A stretch of DNA of 64,000 nt from Endozoicomonas elysicola (GTDB lineage: Bacteria > Pseudomonadota > Gammaproteobacteria > Pseudomonadales > Endozoicomonadaceae), in assembly GCF_000710775.1 (NCBI RefSeq), contig NZ_JOJP01000001.1, positions 5,404,027-5,468,026 on the forward strand, in the 5' to 3' direction. Position numbers and translations under genes: made by a program. Each line of letters opens with the position of its first letter. Positions within the stretch are counted from its first letter, which is position 1. The notes beneath the pieces are model-generated. The model saw only the letters and a program-made list of their open reading frames with translations, was not told the origin of the DNA and made no database searches. This document shows positions 26,617-36,700 of the stretch, piece after piece.

Positions 26617-29499
26617 TTACAGTACTTCTTCCTTCAAAGCGTTAAGCATTTTTTCTGGTGTGATGTGCCAGTCTCTGACCCATACACCAGTAGCATCATG
26701 AATAGCAGAAGCAATGGCGGGCGCTGCTGCATTGACGCTGATTTCTGATACAGATTTGGCACCATAAGGCCCGACAGGGTCATCACTGGGCACCAGTATT
26801 GCCTGAAAGTCTTCTGGCAGATCACCAACCATAGGGGCTCCATAGTCGGCAAAGTTGGCATTCACCACACGACCATGCTCATCATACTGAATGGCTTCCT
26901 GCAGGGTATGGCCAATGGCACGCATGCTGGCGCCATAGATCTGACCCAGTGCCAGTTCCGGGTTGATGGGTGTACCGCAATCCAGCAGTGCATGGAACTT
27001 ACGAAGAGATACCTTACCGGTGCGAGTATCAACCGCCACTTCGGCAAAGTTGGCCCCGTATGGGAAAGCAAACTCACTGGTAATAAAGCTGCCCTGCCCC
27101 ATCAGCTGACCGCAGCCGGTGCCACTTTCAGCATAGTGAGCAATGTCTCCGAAGCTGATGCTCTTCTGCCTGCCTTGAACCACGCCGGGGTACTCTACAG
27201 CCAGTGCATCAACAGGCTCTTCGAGCAGATGGGCAGCAGTTTTCAGAATCTTGCTCCGAAGGTCTTCTGCCGCAAGACGGGCTGCATTTCCAGAGAAGCA
27301 GGTACCACTGGAAGCATAAGCGCCCTTATCAAACAGGCAGTGGTCGGTATCACCGGAAATAACATGAATATCAGACAGTTCTGTACAGAGCACTTCTGCA
27401 GTCAGTTTTGCTACCACAGTATCCAGACCAGTACCGATATCAGCACCACCAGAGTGAACAATCAACGTGCCATCAGAGGCTAGCTTGACCCAGGCATTAG
27501 CCTGATCAATATCAGGAATACCAGACTTCTGTTGCATGGTTGCAACGCCACGGCCAATCTTGATGTGTGGGTCTTTAGGTTCTTCTTTAGGTGTTCCCCA
27601 GCCAAAACCAGCAGCACCCTGCTCCAGAATAGGCCCAAGAGCACAACTGTAAGCAGTAGGAACTTTGGATGGCAGCTTGCCTTCTCCCACCTTGCCAAGC
27701 AGGTCCAACTTCTGACCTTCTCTTACCCGGTTCATTTCAACCATTTCCAGATGATCAATGCCCAGGGCGTCAGCCATTTCTGCCACAATCATCTGCACCG
27801 CGAAGTTACCCTTTGGACCACCATATCCCTGGTAAGCACCGGTAGGCACAATATTGGAATAATAGGTATCCACCTTGAACCGGACATTAGGGCAAGGGTA
27901 GAGCGGCAGAGAAATCGCCGGAGCATTACAGGGTACCGTCAAGGCATGGTTGCCATAAGGGCCTGTATTAAAGCGATAGTTCACATCAAACGCAGTAATG
28001 GTACCGTCTTTCTTTGCACCCATTTTGATATCAATTTCTGCCACATGTCGTGTAGAGGTGGCAATAAACTCTTCTTCACGGGTATGGCGGAACAGAACAG
28101 GGCGACCGGTAGTATGTGTGGCAAAGGCGCAGACTTCTTCCACCAGAATGTCCTGCTTGGAACCAAAGCCACCACCCAGGCGCTCTTTGATAACATGAAC
28201 CTTATGCTGCTTCAGGCCAAGAACAATCGCGATCTTGCGACGCACATGCCATGGCACCTGTGTTGCTGCACGGACAACAATCCGGTCACCTTCCATATAG
28301 GTGTAACAGAGGTGCTGCTCTGGAGGTAGCTGCTGAGACTGGCGTGACTGGTAAGTCCTTTCGAGAATAACATCCGCTTCCGCAAAGCCCTGGTCAATAT
28401 CACCAATTTCGCCATGGCCGCGAGCGGCGATATTTTTCTTGGGATCACCACCAAACGGGAAGTTGAAGTGAATCTTGCCATCACGGGCATCAGATGTTTT
28501 ATTCTGTTCATCCAGATCATCAGGAGCGCCAACGCTGTAGCTGATCACACCGTTGTGAACGACAGGTGCATCTTCTGCCATAGCTTCAGCAATGGACAAC
28601 ACAGGTTTGAGAACTTCGTAATCCACCTTGATGGTTTTAAGCGCCGCTTCTGCCTGCTCCTCAGTTTCCGCAACCACAGCAGCAACACGGTCACCGTAAT
28701 GCCGGACTTTCTGACCAAACATACGACGGTCTAGAGGTGAAGGTTCGGGTGCTGTCTGACCTCCTGGCGTGTAATAAACATCAGGGCAGTTGCGATGGTC
28801 AAAAACAGCAACCACACCAGGCATCGCTTCGGCGTCACTGGTATCTATGCTGGTAATGTAAGCATGGGCATGAGGACTGCGCAGCATCTTCAGGACACAG
28901 GCATCCGGTGCAACAAAATCCTCAACAAAGCAGGCTTCGGCCTTAATGGATTGCGCCGCATCCACCTTACCGCCGGGCTTGCCGACCTCTCGGTTTTCAC
29001 CGACAAAAGAAGGTACGCTGCTCGCTATAAATTCTGGATTAACGATACGCTGACGGGCAATCTCAACAGCATCATAAACCTGCTGATAGGCACTCTCACG
29101 CAGGAAAATGGAGGACATCACATCGGTGATTTCTGCTTTTGATGGGTTTGGACTGCGCTTCAGAAGGTCGGTAATCAGTAAGGCCAGTGCAGGGTCGTTA
29201 TAACCAGACTGGATCACACCAGCATCAATCAGTGCAGACTGCACAGGACTGAGCCTGCCATATTCATTCAGCGACTCTGGAGTCAACACCTCACGCCCTT
29301 CGAGTTGCGCAGCAATGAGCAGTGAAGCATTAACAGAGCAGCCATCCAGCAAAATAGTATCGGAACCGGCGAAGCCATAACCATCATCACTGTTACGGAC
29401 GGCACGCATACCCAGACGCTTCAGAAGCACCTGAACATTTTCACCGGCCTCTGCCTGAATCGCTTTCTGCTTGCCATTGAGGGTAAAGACGATTTCCAC
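26617..29499 (-). CDS. xdhD: Molybdenum hydroxylase XdhD (selenium-dependent type, purine hydroxylase)
   Basis: 960 residues, very similar to E. coli XdhD as I recall it. The first 160 residues are a [2Fe-2S]-like region lacking the usual cysteine sets (NSDDGYGFAGSDTILLDGCSVNAS). The xanthine-dehydrogenase molybdopterin domains follow: MLRSPHAHAYITSIDTS, YTPGGQTAPEPSPLDRRMFGQKVRHYGDRVAAVV, VIKERLGGGFGSKQDILVEE, YQGYGGPKGNFA, GGADIGTGLDTVV and GPYGAKSVSEISVNAAAPAIA with the catalytic Glu. XdhD-type enzymes need the YqeB/YqeC/MocA system seen later in the window. GTG start with GGAG nine bases upstream; two bases separate it from ygfM. It probably oxidises xanthine, hypoxanthine or a related purine, releasing electrons to YgfM-bound FAD. 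Confidence 0.94.
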   Translation of the reverse strand: MEIVFTLNGKQKAIQAEAGENVQVLLKRLGMRAVRNSDDGYGFAGSDTILLDGCSVNASLLIAAQLEGREVLTPESLNEYGRLSPVQSALIDAGVIQSGYNDPALALLITDLLKRSPNPSKAEITDVMSSIFLRESAYQQVYDAVEIARQRIVNPEFIASSVPSFVGENREVGKPGGKVDAAQSIKAEACFVEDFVAPDACVLKMLRSPHAHAYITSIDTSDAEAMPGVVAVFDHRNCPDVYYTPGGQTAPEPSPLDRRMFGQKVRHYGDRVAAVVAETEEQAEAALKTIKVDYEVLKPVLSIAEAMAEDAPVVHNGVISYSVGAPDDLDEQNKTSDARDGKIHFNFPFGGDPKKNIAARGHGEIGDIDQGFAEADVILERTYQSRQSQQLPPEQHLCYTYMEGDRIVVRAATQVPWHVRRKIAIVLGLKQHKVHVIKERLGGGFGSKQDILVEEVCAFATHTTGRPVLFRHTREEEFIATSTRHVAEIDIKMGAKKDGTITAFDVNYRFNTGPYGNHALTVPCNAPAISLPLYPCPNVRFKVDTYYSNIVPTGAYQGYGGPKGNFAVQMIVAEMADALGIDHLEMVEMNRVREGQKLDLLGKVGEGKLPSKVPTAYSCALGPILEQGAAGFGWGTPKEEPKDPHIKIGRGVATMQQKSGIPDIDQANAWVKLASDGTLIVHSGGADIGTGLDTVVAKLTAEVLCTELSDIHVISGDTDHCLFDKGAYASSGTCFSGNAARLAAEDLRSKILKTAAHLLEEPVDALAVEYPGVVQGRQKSISFGDIAHYAESGTGCGQLMGQGSFITSEFAFPYGANFAEVAVDTRTGKVSLRKFHALLDCGTPINPELALGQIYGASMRAIGHTLQEAIQYDEHGRVVNANFADYGAPMVGDLPEDFQAILVPSDDPVGPYGAKSVSEISVNAAAPAIASAIHDATGVWVRDWHITPEKMLNALKEEVL

Positions 29500-29501
29500 G
29501 A

Positions 29502-30293
29502 TCAGTTACTCCGTCCATTAAACTCTTCTACCAGCAGTCCAACGAGGACACTGCTGATGTGACGCTTGTATTCAGCGCTGCCAAGAAAATCAGTTTCAGG
29601 GAAGACTGATTGGGCAACGGCTTCTTCAACGGCTTCACGGCCCTGAAGATCCTGATCAGTGAGCAAGGCTTCTACGTCATGAAGACGAATGGCTTTTTCT
29701 GCCACGCCAGCTAGTGCAATACCAAATTGTTTCCTGCCTTCTTTAATGTTCACTGCCAGAGATACACTGACGATAGGCAGACCAGCGCAACTTTTTACAA
29801 CTTTCTCACTGCGACAATAATGCAAGCTGGCAGGAACGATCACCTTGGTGATTAAGCCATAAGGCTTTTGCTGCCAGGCTTCCACCGTAATCCGACCACC
29901 TTCAGCCACTTCAACTTCTGCATCCATAGCCAGCAGCGCAGGTACCACCTGGCAGGCTTTTAAATTGGCAGCAATTTCACCACCAAGGGTAATCTGGTTG
30001 CGCATATTACGGCTGAAGATCAGGGCTGCAGCTTCTCTCAGGCCTTCAGGCAGTTCACCATGGTCAATGACCTGTTGAAGTGTAGTCAGCGCACCAAGTT
30101 CCCATCCCTCATCGGTTTGTTCAATACTCTGAAGACCAAGATGGGAAAGACTGATGGCAATGGTTTTATCCGTCTTCGTCGGCGCAGCGTTCAAACGTGC
30201 ACCACTGGCCATATACACGGCCTGATCACCATGCTGTTCTTTCATGGCCAGAGCCTCTTGAAGAGTCTCGGGCTGCAAAAATTCCCTGATCAT
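29502..30293 (-). CDS. ygfM: FAD-binding subunit of molybdenum hydroxylase (YgfM-like)
   Basis: 263-residue FAD-binding subunit partner of XdhD, of the CO-dehydrogenase/xanthine-dehydrogenase medium-subunit family. FLQPETLQEALAMKEQHGDQAVYMASGARLNAAPT is an atypical version of the family's AGGTD FAD loop. LSHLGLQSIEQTDEGWELGALTTLQQVIDH and FSRNMRNQITLGGEIAANLKACQVVPALLAMDAEVEV give the second FAD-contacting region. The GGTDLL motif seen in XdhB is replaced by ASGARL. Two bases before xdhD. The upstream gap of about 600 bp contains a palindrome and a MITE-like element, so it starts its own transcript or depends on readthrough from ghxQ. Confidence 0.88.
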   Translation of the reverse strand: MIREFLQPETLQEALAMKEQHGDQAVYMASGARLNAAPTKTDKTIAISLSHLGLQSIEQTDEGWELGALTTLQQVIDHGELPEGLREAAALIFSRNMRNQITLGGEIAANLKACQVVPALLAMDAEVEVAEGGRITVEAWQQKPYGLITKVIVPASLHYCRSEKVVKSCAGLPIVSVSLAVNIKEGRKQFGIALAGVAEKAIRLHDVEALLTDQDLQGREAVEEAVAQSVFPETDFLGSAEYKRHISSVLVGLLVEEFNGRSN

Positions 30294-30535
30294 ATTGTTT
30301 GCCTTTTATATACCGGAAGTTATATCTACAGGATCATGGATCTCTTTTTTCCGCAGCATAATTCAGGCCAGAAGGTAGCCTTGGCATGAGGAGATAAGCA
30401 GTGAATAAAAAAAAAAATGACTTATGGCAAATCTGTTCCGGAAAGTTTTCACAAACTCTTAAGCCAGTGATAAAGCCAGCATCTTATTTTTACGGTTACC
30501 ATCCGAATACTTGGAAATATCACTACATAAACACT

Positions 30536-30571
30536 GTGATTATCAGAATGATGCATCATTCTGATAATCAC
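30536..30571. promoter_or_regulatory. 36-bp perfect palindrome upstream of ygfM
   Basis: The left arm GTGATTATCAGAATGATG is followed directly by its exact complement, so there is no loop (centre ATGCAT). It is too symmetric to be chance. It could be a dimer-of-dimers operator, a cruciform or a recombination trace. No T-run follows. Confidence 0.5.
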
Positions 30572-30607
30572 GTGGATCTGAAACAAAATCCTGCGAACAC
30601 AGTCAAA

Positions 30608-30784
30608 ATACCAATCGTGCTTTCTAACTACCGTAATCAACATAGTGATATGGACGCCTGAACAATGCAGAAGGACGAGTAATAATGGGGCTATTTAAGC
30701 CCTTGGGTATTGCGAGGGATCCCAACACAGGATTAGCGTCCATATCACCAGCGCAATAGCGTAATTAGAAAGTACGATTGGTAT
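30608..30784. mobile_element. 177-bp MITE-like element, copy 1
   Basis: Terminal inverted repeats: ATACCAATCGTGCTTTCTAA at the left and TTAGAAAGTACGATTGGTAT at the right, two mismatches in about 24 bp. An inner inverted pair, GTGATATGGACGC (30645) and GCGTCCATATCAC (30736), gives a long hairpin. No coding capacity. The element at 58990-59166 has the same length and similar ends in the opposite orientation. Confidence 0.75.
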
Positions 30785-30911
30785 AACAGAGAAGGGAAAA
30801 TCAATACATACTGAAGGAGAGAAGATAGGATGTTGCGAAACTCAAAGCTAACCTCTCAGCCAGAATTTCACAACAACCTCACACATGCGATAACGAGGTT
30901 AGCCGCCTGTC

Positions 30912-32258
30912 TTATATGCCAAAGATAATAAACTTAAGGGCGAACATAATGGCCAGTGCCCACACACTAACGCTGACTTCCTTAACCCGGCCTGCCAACA
31001 GTTTGATCACTGGGTAAGCAATGAAGCCCAAGGCAATACCATTAGCGATAGAGAAGCTCAAAGGCATCATGATGGTGGTGATCACAACAGGACCTGCTTC
31101 GGTCAGATCGGACCAATCCATAGCGCCCAGACTTCCTGTCATCAGAACGGCTACATAAAGCAGAGCACCGGCAGTTGCGTAACCGGGAACCATGCCAGCC
31201 AGCGGAGAAAGAAAAAGAGTCAATAGGAATAGCAGGCCGATAAATACCGCGGTCAGACCGGTACGACCACCGACAGCAACACCGGATGCACTTTCAACAT
31301 AAGTGGTGACTGTTGGAGCACCAACAACAGCGCCAACCCAGGAGGCGGTACCATCAGTAACCATCGCCTTGCTCATGTTTTCCATCTTGCCATTTTCATC
31401 AGCAAGACCCGCTTTATCACCAACGGCAATCAATGTGCCGGTAGTGTCAAACAGGTTAACGAACATAAAGGCAACGATAACCCCAATCATGTCAGGGTTC
31501 AGTGACCCCATAATGTCGAGCTTGGCAAAAATGGGCTCAATACTGGGAGGAAGGGAAACGATACCGGTAAACTGAACTTGTCCGGTAACTAGAGAGATCA
31601 GCGTTACCACTGCGATAGAGACCAGCACCGCTGATTTCATCTTGCGATAACTCAAGGCGAGAATGAGAAACAGGCTAAGGCTCGCCATAACCTGGGCAAA
31701 ACCAGTGATATCACCCAGACCAACAATGGTTCCTGGATTGGCAACCACAATACCCGCAGACTTAAGGCCAATCAGTGCAAGGAACAAACCGATACCGGCA
31801 GTAATACCAATTCGCAACCCTTTGGGAATACTGTCAACAATCCACTCCCGGACTTTGAAAATACTCAAGAGCATAAAGCCAATACCGCCCCAGAACACAG
31901 CACCCATCGCCTGCTCCCAGGAGTATCCCATCCCCAGAACCACGGCATAAGCGAAGAAAGCGTTCAAGCCCATGCCGGGAGCCAGACCCACTGGCCAGTT
32001 AGCATAAAGCCCCATGGCAATACAGCTGATTGCGGAGATAAGACAGGTCGCGACAAACAGTGCTCCACGATCCATCCCCGCTGCAGAGAGCATCTCGGGT
32101 ACAACAAACACCACATAACACATGGTGATAAAGGTGGTACACCCCGCCAGCGCCTCCATCTTCACTGTTGTCCCATGCTTCTTCAATTTGAAGATGCGTT
32201 CGAGCAGTGAATTGTCGTGAGACTCTGTTTTACCAAGGTCAACATCGGTATTTAGCAT
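30912..32258 (-). CDS. ghxQ: Guanine/hypoxanthine permease GhxQ (AzgA-type NCS2)
   Basis: Inner-membrane symporter of about 448 residues. KMEALAGCTTFITMCYVVFVVPEMLSAAGMDRGALFVATCL is the AzgA-subfamily entry helix. FAYAVVLGMGYSWEQAMGAVFWGGIGF, FVNLFDTTGTLIAVGDKAGL and TVTTYVESASGVAVGGRTGLTAVFIGLLFLLTLFLSPLAG follow, as in E. coli GhxQ (455 residues) and GhxP. It would import guanine and hypoxanthine, feeding guaD and the xanthine dehydrogenases. A TTG at 32270 is in frame upstream, but ATG 32258 with GGGGGA is preferred. It follows ssnA, so ygfK-ssnA-ghxQ are probably one operon. Confidence 0.9.
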   Translation of the reverse strand: MLNTDVDLGKTESHDNSLLERIFKLKKHGTTVKMEALAGCTTFITMCYVVFVVPEMLSAAGMDRGALFVATCLISAISCIAMGLYANWPVGLAPGMGLNAFFAYAVVLGMGYSWEQAMGAVFWGGIGFMLLSIFKVREWIVDSIPKGLRIGITAGIGLFLALIGLKSAGIVVANPGTIVGLGDITGFAQVMASLSLFLILALSYRKMKSAVLVSIAVVTLISLVTGQVQFTGIVSLPPSIEPIFAKLDIMGSLNPDMIGVIVAFMFVNLFDTTGTLIAVGDKAGLADENGKMENMSKAMVTDGTASWVGAVVGAPTVTTYVESASGVAVGGRTGLTAVFIGLLFLLTLFLSPLAGMVPGYATAGALLYVAVLMTGSLGAMDWSDLTEAGPVVITTIMMPLSFSIANGIALGFIAYPVIKLLAGRVKEVSVSVWALAIMFALKFIIFGI

Positions 32259-32330
32259 GATTTCCCCCAAAGGCCGGTTATGTGGGAGAAACCATCAACG
32301 GCTCCCCCCCGGCTTATGACTGATTATTTT

Positions 32331-33656
32331 TCAGCTGAGACTGTCCATACCTTTCCACAAGCGCCGTGCCGCTTTCCGTGCTTCGGCATAAATTTCGTTG
32401 ACATCAAATGGGTAGCAGCCGTCTTCATAAACAACAGCGCCATCAACAATGACGGTTCTTACACCACCGCTGTTCATTCCAAATGCCATATGGCCAGGCA
32501 GGTTTTCTGCCTCTAGAGGGGTCGGGCTGTTGTAGTCGTAGATCACCAGGTCAGCCTGATAGCCAGCTTCAAGGCGACCAAAATGGCCACCGAAGTTTCT
32601 TTCCAGCAAACGGTTACCGTTATCCAGAAACTTAACGAAGCTGTCAGGCCATAATGGACCACCCGCATCACGATGTTTAAAGAAGGCAAACTTCAGCTCT
32701 TCAAACATATCACTGCCGATACCATCAGTACCCAAGGCAACATTCTTATAAGACGTCAGGTGTTCGTTATAACCCACATGGTTGTTCATATTGGAGCGGG
32801 GGTTATGAACCAGATACGCATCTTTTTCATTTAACAGTTCAATATCTGCCGGAGTCAGGTAGAGACCGTGACCTACCAGCGTTTTCTCATTAATCAACCC
32901 AAAGCTGTCCAGACGCTGGATCAGCTCCTGACCATAGTGATGCCGGCTCCATGTTGCATCATACTTATCTTCCGCTACATGGATATGCAGGCCTCGACCG
33001 GTTTCACGCACCGCATCGGACAGCATGCCCAGACCATCATTGGAAACCGTAAAAGGTGCATGGGCACCAATATGAGCTTCCACCAGATAAGGCTCATCTC
33101 CCCTGGCTTTGGCACTGCTTACCAGGTTGGCAAATTCAACGTTCTCGCGAACACCGGCTTCAAGCTCTTTAATACCGCCATTACGGTCAGTGGTTTCAAA
33201 ACAGGTCATGCCCCGCAGGCCTGCTTTGAGGAAAGCCTTGCGCAGTGTATTCAGGGAGCCTTTGATATAGGAGGGAGAAGCATGGTGGTCAATAACAGAA
33301 GTACAACCGGCCTTGATGGCATCCAGTGAGCAGATCAGGCCACTGTAATAAAGAATCTCTTCATCAATGGCCCGGTCCACTTTCCACCAGAGGTTCTTCA
33401 GCGTGCTGACAAAATCAGGACAGGGTTTAATGTCAGCCATTACGCCCCGGGAAAGGCCGGAGTAAAAATGGTTATGGCTGCAGACAATACCCGGCATCAC
33501 TAAACGACCGGCTGCATCAATGGTTCGGGTCGCCTTGGCACGATCCACCTGAGAGCCGACTTCCACAATTTTGTTGCCATCCACCAGAATATCCACCCCT
33601 TCGGTGACTCTGGCAGGTTCAAACTGAACAGCGGTGGCATTTTTTATCAGTAACAT
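32331..33656 (-). CDS. ssnA: Aminohydrolase SsnA (amidohydrolase family)
   Basis: 441 residues, essentially colinear with E. coli SsnA. Metal ligands: VCSHNHFYSGLSRG, H of VEAHIGAHAPFTV, H of LHIHVAED and D of GTDGIGSDM. Other landmarks are HHASPSYIKGSLNTLRKAFLKAGLRGM, VHNPRSNMNNHVGYN, FFKHRDAGGPLWPDSF and YDYNSPTPLEAENLPGHMAFGM. Belongs to the purine degradation cluster; it acts on a ring-opened or partially degraded purine intermediate, but the exact substrate is not readable. AAGGA sits eight bases before the ATG. It follows ygfK by 84 bp and precedes ghxQ. Confidence 0.93.
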   Translation of the reverse strand: MLLIKNATAVQFEPARVTEGVDILVDGNKIVEVGSQVDRAKATRTIDAAGRLVMPGIVCSHNHFYSGLSRGVMADIKPCPDFVSTLKNLWWKVDRAIDEEILYYSGLICSLDAIKAGCTSVIDHHASPSYIKGSLNTLRKAFLKAGLRGMTCFETTDRNGGIKELEAGVRENVEFANLVSSAKARGDEPYLVEAHIGAHAPFTVSNDGLGMLSDAVRETGRGLHIHVAEDKYDATWSRHHYGQELIQRLDSFGLINEKTLVGHGLYLTPADIELLNEKDAYLVHNPRSNMNNHVGYNEHLTSYKNVALGTDGIGSDMFEELKFAFFKHRDAGGPLWPDSFVKFLDNGNRLLERNFGGHFGRLEAGYQADLVIYDYNSPTPLEAENLPGHMAFGMNSGGVRTVIVDGAVVYEDGCYPFDVNEIYAEARKAARRLWKGMDSLS

Positions 33657-33740
33657 ACAACTTATCCTTTCGCTCAGGTCGGATAACTCAGGGTTACCCG
33701 ACCATTGTCATTTTTATCGTGACCTTACTGTGGCAGGGCT

Positions 33741-36700
33741 TTATGGATAGACCTTACCCAGCAGATAAGCGTTATTCAGGTAGACATGACTGATGATCCT
33801 GCACAAATCATCCTGTCCTCGGGGGATCTCACTCAACTCGCCCATCACATTAATGGACATTTTGTTGACCCGCTCTTTTCCATCAGAGCCCGCACTGCGC
33901 AGCCAGACCATATCGTCCTGAACCAGGAAGCCGCTGTTGGTGCTGTTTTCAAAGTCCTCCATCAGACTGAAGACGGTGAACTTCTCTTTATAAGGCTTGC
34001 TTTCCCAGTTACAGAACTGGGCACAATTGCCACACTCGTTGCAGTAAGCGTCCAGGTGCAGAATCTGGTACTTCTCTTTGAAGCTCGGAATTTCCACGGC
34101 TACGTTTGCGCGGTTCGGACAGACATCCACACACTTGTTACAGATGTGATTACATTCGAGGCAGCGTTCACCTTCCTGACGGGCAAAGGCTTCCACATCG
34201 TCTGCAGGCACAGAGCTCATTGGAATCAGACCACGGCGAGCACGAATCACTTTCTCATCGGCTGCAGGGACGTCAGTGTTCTGGTGAACCAATGCCTGGT
34301 TGCGAGCAATGGCGGTATCCGTTGCTCTTCTGGCTTCATCAATGCAGCGAACCACAGTGGATGGACCGGTATGAGCATCACCAATCAGAAAGACATTACT
34401 GACGCCTGTCTCTTTGGTGTGGCGATCAACAGCCGCCCAGCCATCCGTGCCCAAAGGAATGCCCATTTTGTTCAACAGCTCGGAATCCGCCTGCTCACCA
34501 ATCGCGGTAATAATGGTATCAACGGGCAGTGTGCAGGTTTCTTCCGTGGCCACAGGACGACGGCGACCACTGGCATCCGGTTCGCCCAGCTTCATGATTC
34601 GACAGGTGAGCATGCCGTCTTCAGTCATGCTTTCAGGGTTAGTCAGGAACTGGAAGCGAGCACCGTCTTTAACGGCATTACCATACTCTTCCCGGTCAGC
34701 AGGCATTTCATCTTCGGTACGGCGATAGAACACACGAACTTCTTCTACACCAGGTACTTTCAGGGCGGCACGGGCACTGTCCATCGCGGTGTTACCACCA
34801 CCAACAACGACTACGCATTTGCCAAGGCTGATGGTTTCTGGAGCTTCATTGAACTGACGCAGGAACTGCAGGGATGCCAATAAACGACTGCGATCACCTT
34901 CAAGCGGCATCTTGTTACCTTTCTCGGCACCGATCCCCAGGAAGACATAATCAAAACCACTGTGCTTCAGATCCAGTACATCCAGTTTAGGATCACAGCC
35001 AAATTCGAACTGCACCCCATGTGACTGAACAAAATCGATGTCCTGCTGAATCACTTCGGCGGGAATACGGAAATTTGGTAAGACATTTCGAATGATACCG
35101 CCGGCATCTCTTTCTTTTTCAAACACCACCACAGGGAAGCCGGCACGTGCCATGAAATAAGCGGCAGACAGACCCGCAGGACCGGCACCGATAACGGCAC
35201 AACGAGCGGTTTGTTCCTGAGCAGGCTTCTGCCAGGCAACCTTATATTCATCCCAGCCTTTTTCCATGGCAATCCGCTTCATATCGCGGATACGAACAGC
35301 ACCTTCATAATCCTTACGGGAACAGCTGAACATGCACTGATGATCGCAGATATGACCGGTAATACCTGGCAGTGGGTTCTTGTCATAAATCAGGCTGAGG
35401 GCCTGCTGGTATTCACCGTTAGCGACCAGCTGAATGTACTCAGGCGCATCCTGACCAATGGGGCATGCCTGCTTACAGGGAGCAATGGTGCAATCGGTCA
35501 GTGGCGAGGTTGCCTTCTGGCGCACAGGGGTTTCGTGCCAGTTCTTTTCGGTGTACTCATCAGCGGTTAACGCCTTGGCAGCCAGTGTTTCCAGGGCAGC
35601 CACATCAACGGTTTCACGGGCCCAGCTGTCGCACTCTTCCAGCGCCAGAGCGCAGTCACGCAAACGCATATAGCCACCAGGCTTCAGCATCTCGGTTGCC
35701 ATGGTGATTGGACGGATACCGGTATTGAAGATGTCGGCGACATTACCTTTCCAGGCACCACCGGAGTAGGACATAGGTATCTCGCCATCAAATTCGCGGG
35801 CGATAACAGCCGCAAGATTGATGGTCAATGGGTAGAGTGAACGGCCAGACATGTACATCTCATCGCCTGGCAGACGACCGCGATTGTTCACACAGCCCAG
35901 GGTATTCGAGAGTTTGACCCCAAAGCTCAGCCCCAGGTCAGCACCGGTTTTGCGCAGCCGGTGCAGCATGGGAATCGCATCTTCCATCTGCAGATCATGG
36001 CTGAAAGACTCTTCTTTCAAGCCAATGTATCCAAATCCTCTGTCGTCCAAGACCTTACGAACATAGGCGAAACCCAGCAGGGTCGGGTTCAGTTTCACAT
36101 AAGTATCAATGTGCTTTTCTGTCATCATGTAATGACAGATCGCTTCAATCTCGTGGGGAGGGCAACCGTGCATGGTTGAGAGGGTGACGGAGCGGGCAAT
36201 CCTGCCGGAGATTCGATCAACGGTTGCCAGCAGTGAATCCACCCGGTCTTTGCACTGGAAGGTTTCCTGAACGGCTTCGCTCTTCAGCCATTCGCGGGCA
36301 ACGGCCTGATACTGGGCAAACTTCTCATGACCGCTGCTGTCCATCATATTATCAATGAAGGTCTGCATGGGCACGGTCTTGATGCCCTTGAGGTCGTAAC
36401 CAACACTCATATTAAAGATAAAGCTCTTTTCACGGCCAGATCCCATTGCCGGATCAAACATCTCTTCCAGCACATGAAGAACCACCCAGGCTTTCAGGTA
36501 TTCATCGTACGCTTTTGGCAGGGTAAATTCGGTAGACCATTCAGTGTTGTAACACTCATCTTCCGGATCGATACAGGGCTTTTCGATCTCCAGAGTGTCC
36601 ATGATCTGCACAGTTTTCAATTCGATAAAACGACCACCGGCTGCCCAGGAGGCAATGATGTTCTGTGCCAGTTGAGTGTGTGGACCAGCGGCAGGTCCTA

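Larger units (their letters stand above)
30294..30911. other. Intergenic region between ghxQ and ygfM
   Basis: About 618 bp without a convincing gene. It holds a 36-bp perfect palindrome and a 177-bp MITE-like inverted-repeat element, described separately. The palindrome is 243 bp upstream of ygfM and may be an operator for the ygfM-xdhD operon. I saw no clear sigma54 promoter here. Confidence 0.5.

Noticed and set aside
26617-29499. Selenocysteine codon in the selenium-dependent hydroxylase
   Set aside because: No in-frame TGA interrupts xdhD; selenium in this class is a labile cofactor, not selenocysteine.
30608-30784. Small non-coding RNA gene
   Set aside because: The strong secondary structure is fully explained by the inverted-repeat MITE-like element, which has a second copy elsewhere.
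33786-34883. Long plus-strand reading frame of 365 codons opposite ygfK
   Set aside because: It lies wholly antisense to the well-conserved ygfK; the length is explained by codon bias on the other strand and the product has no domain.
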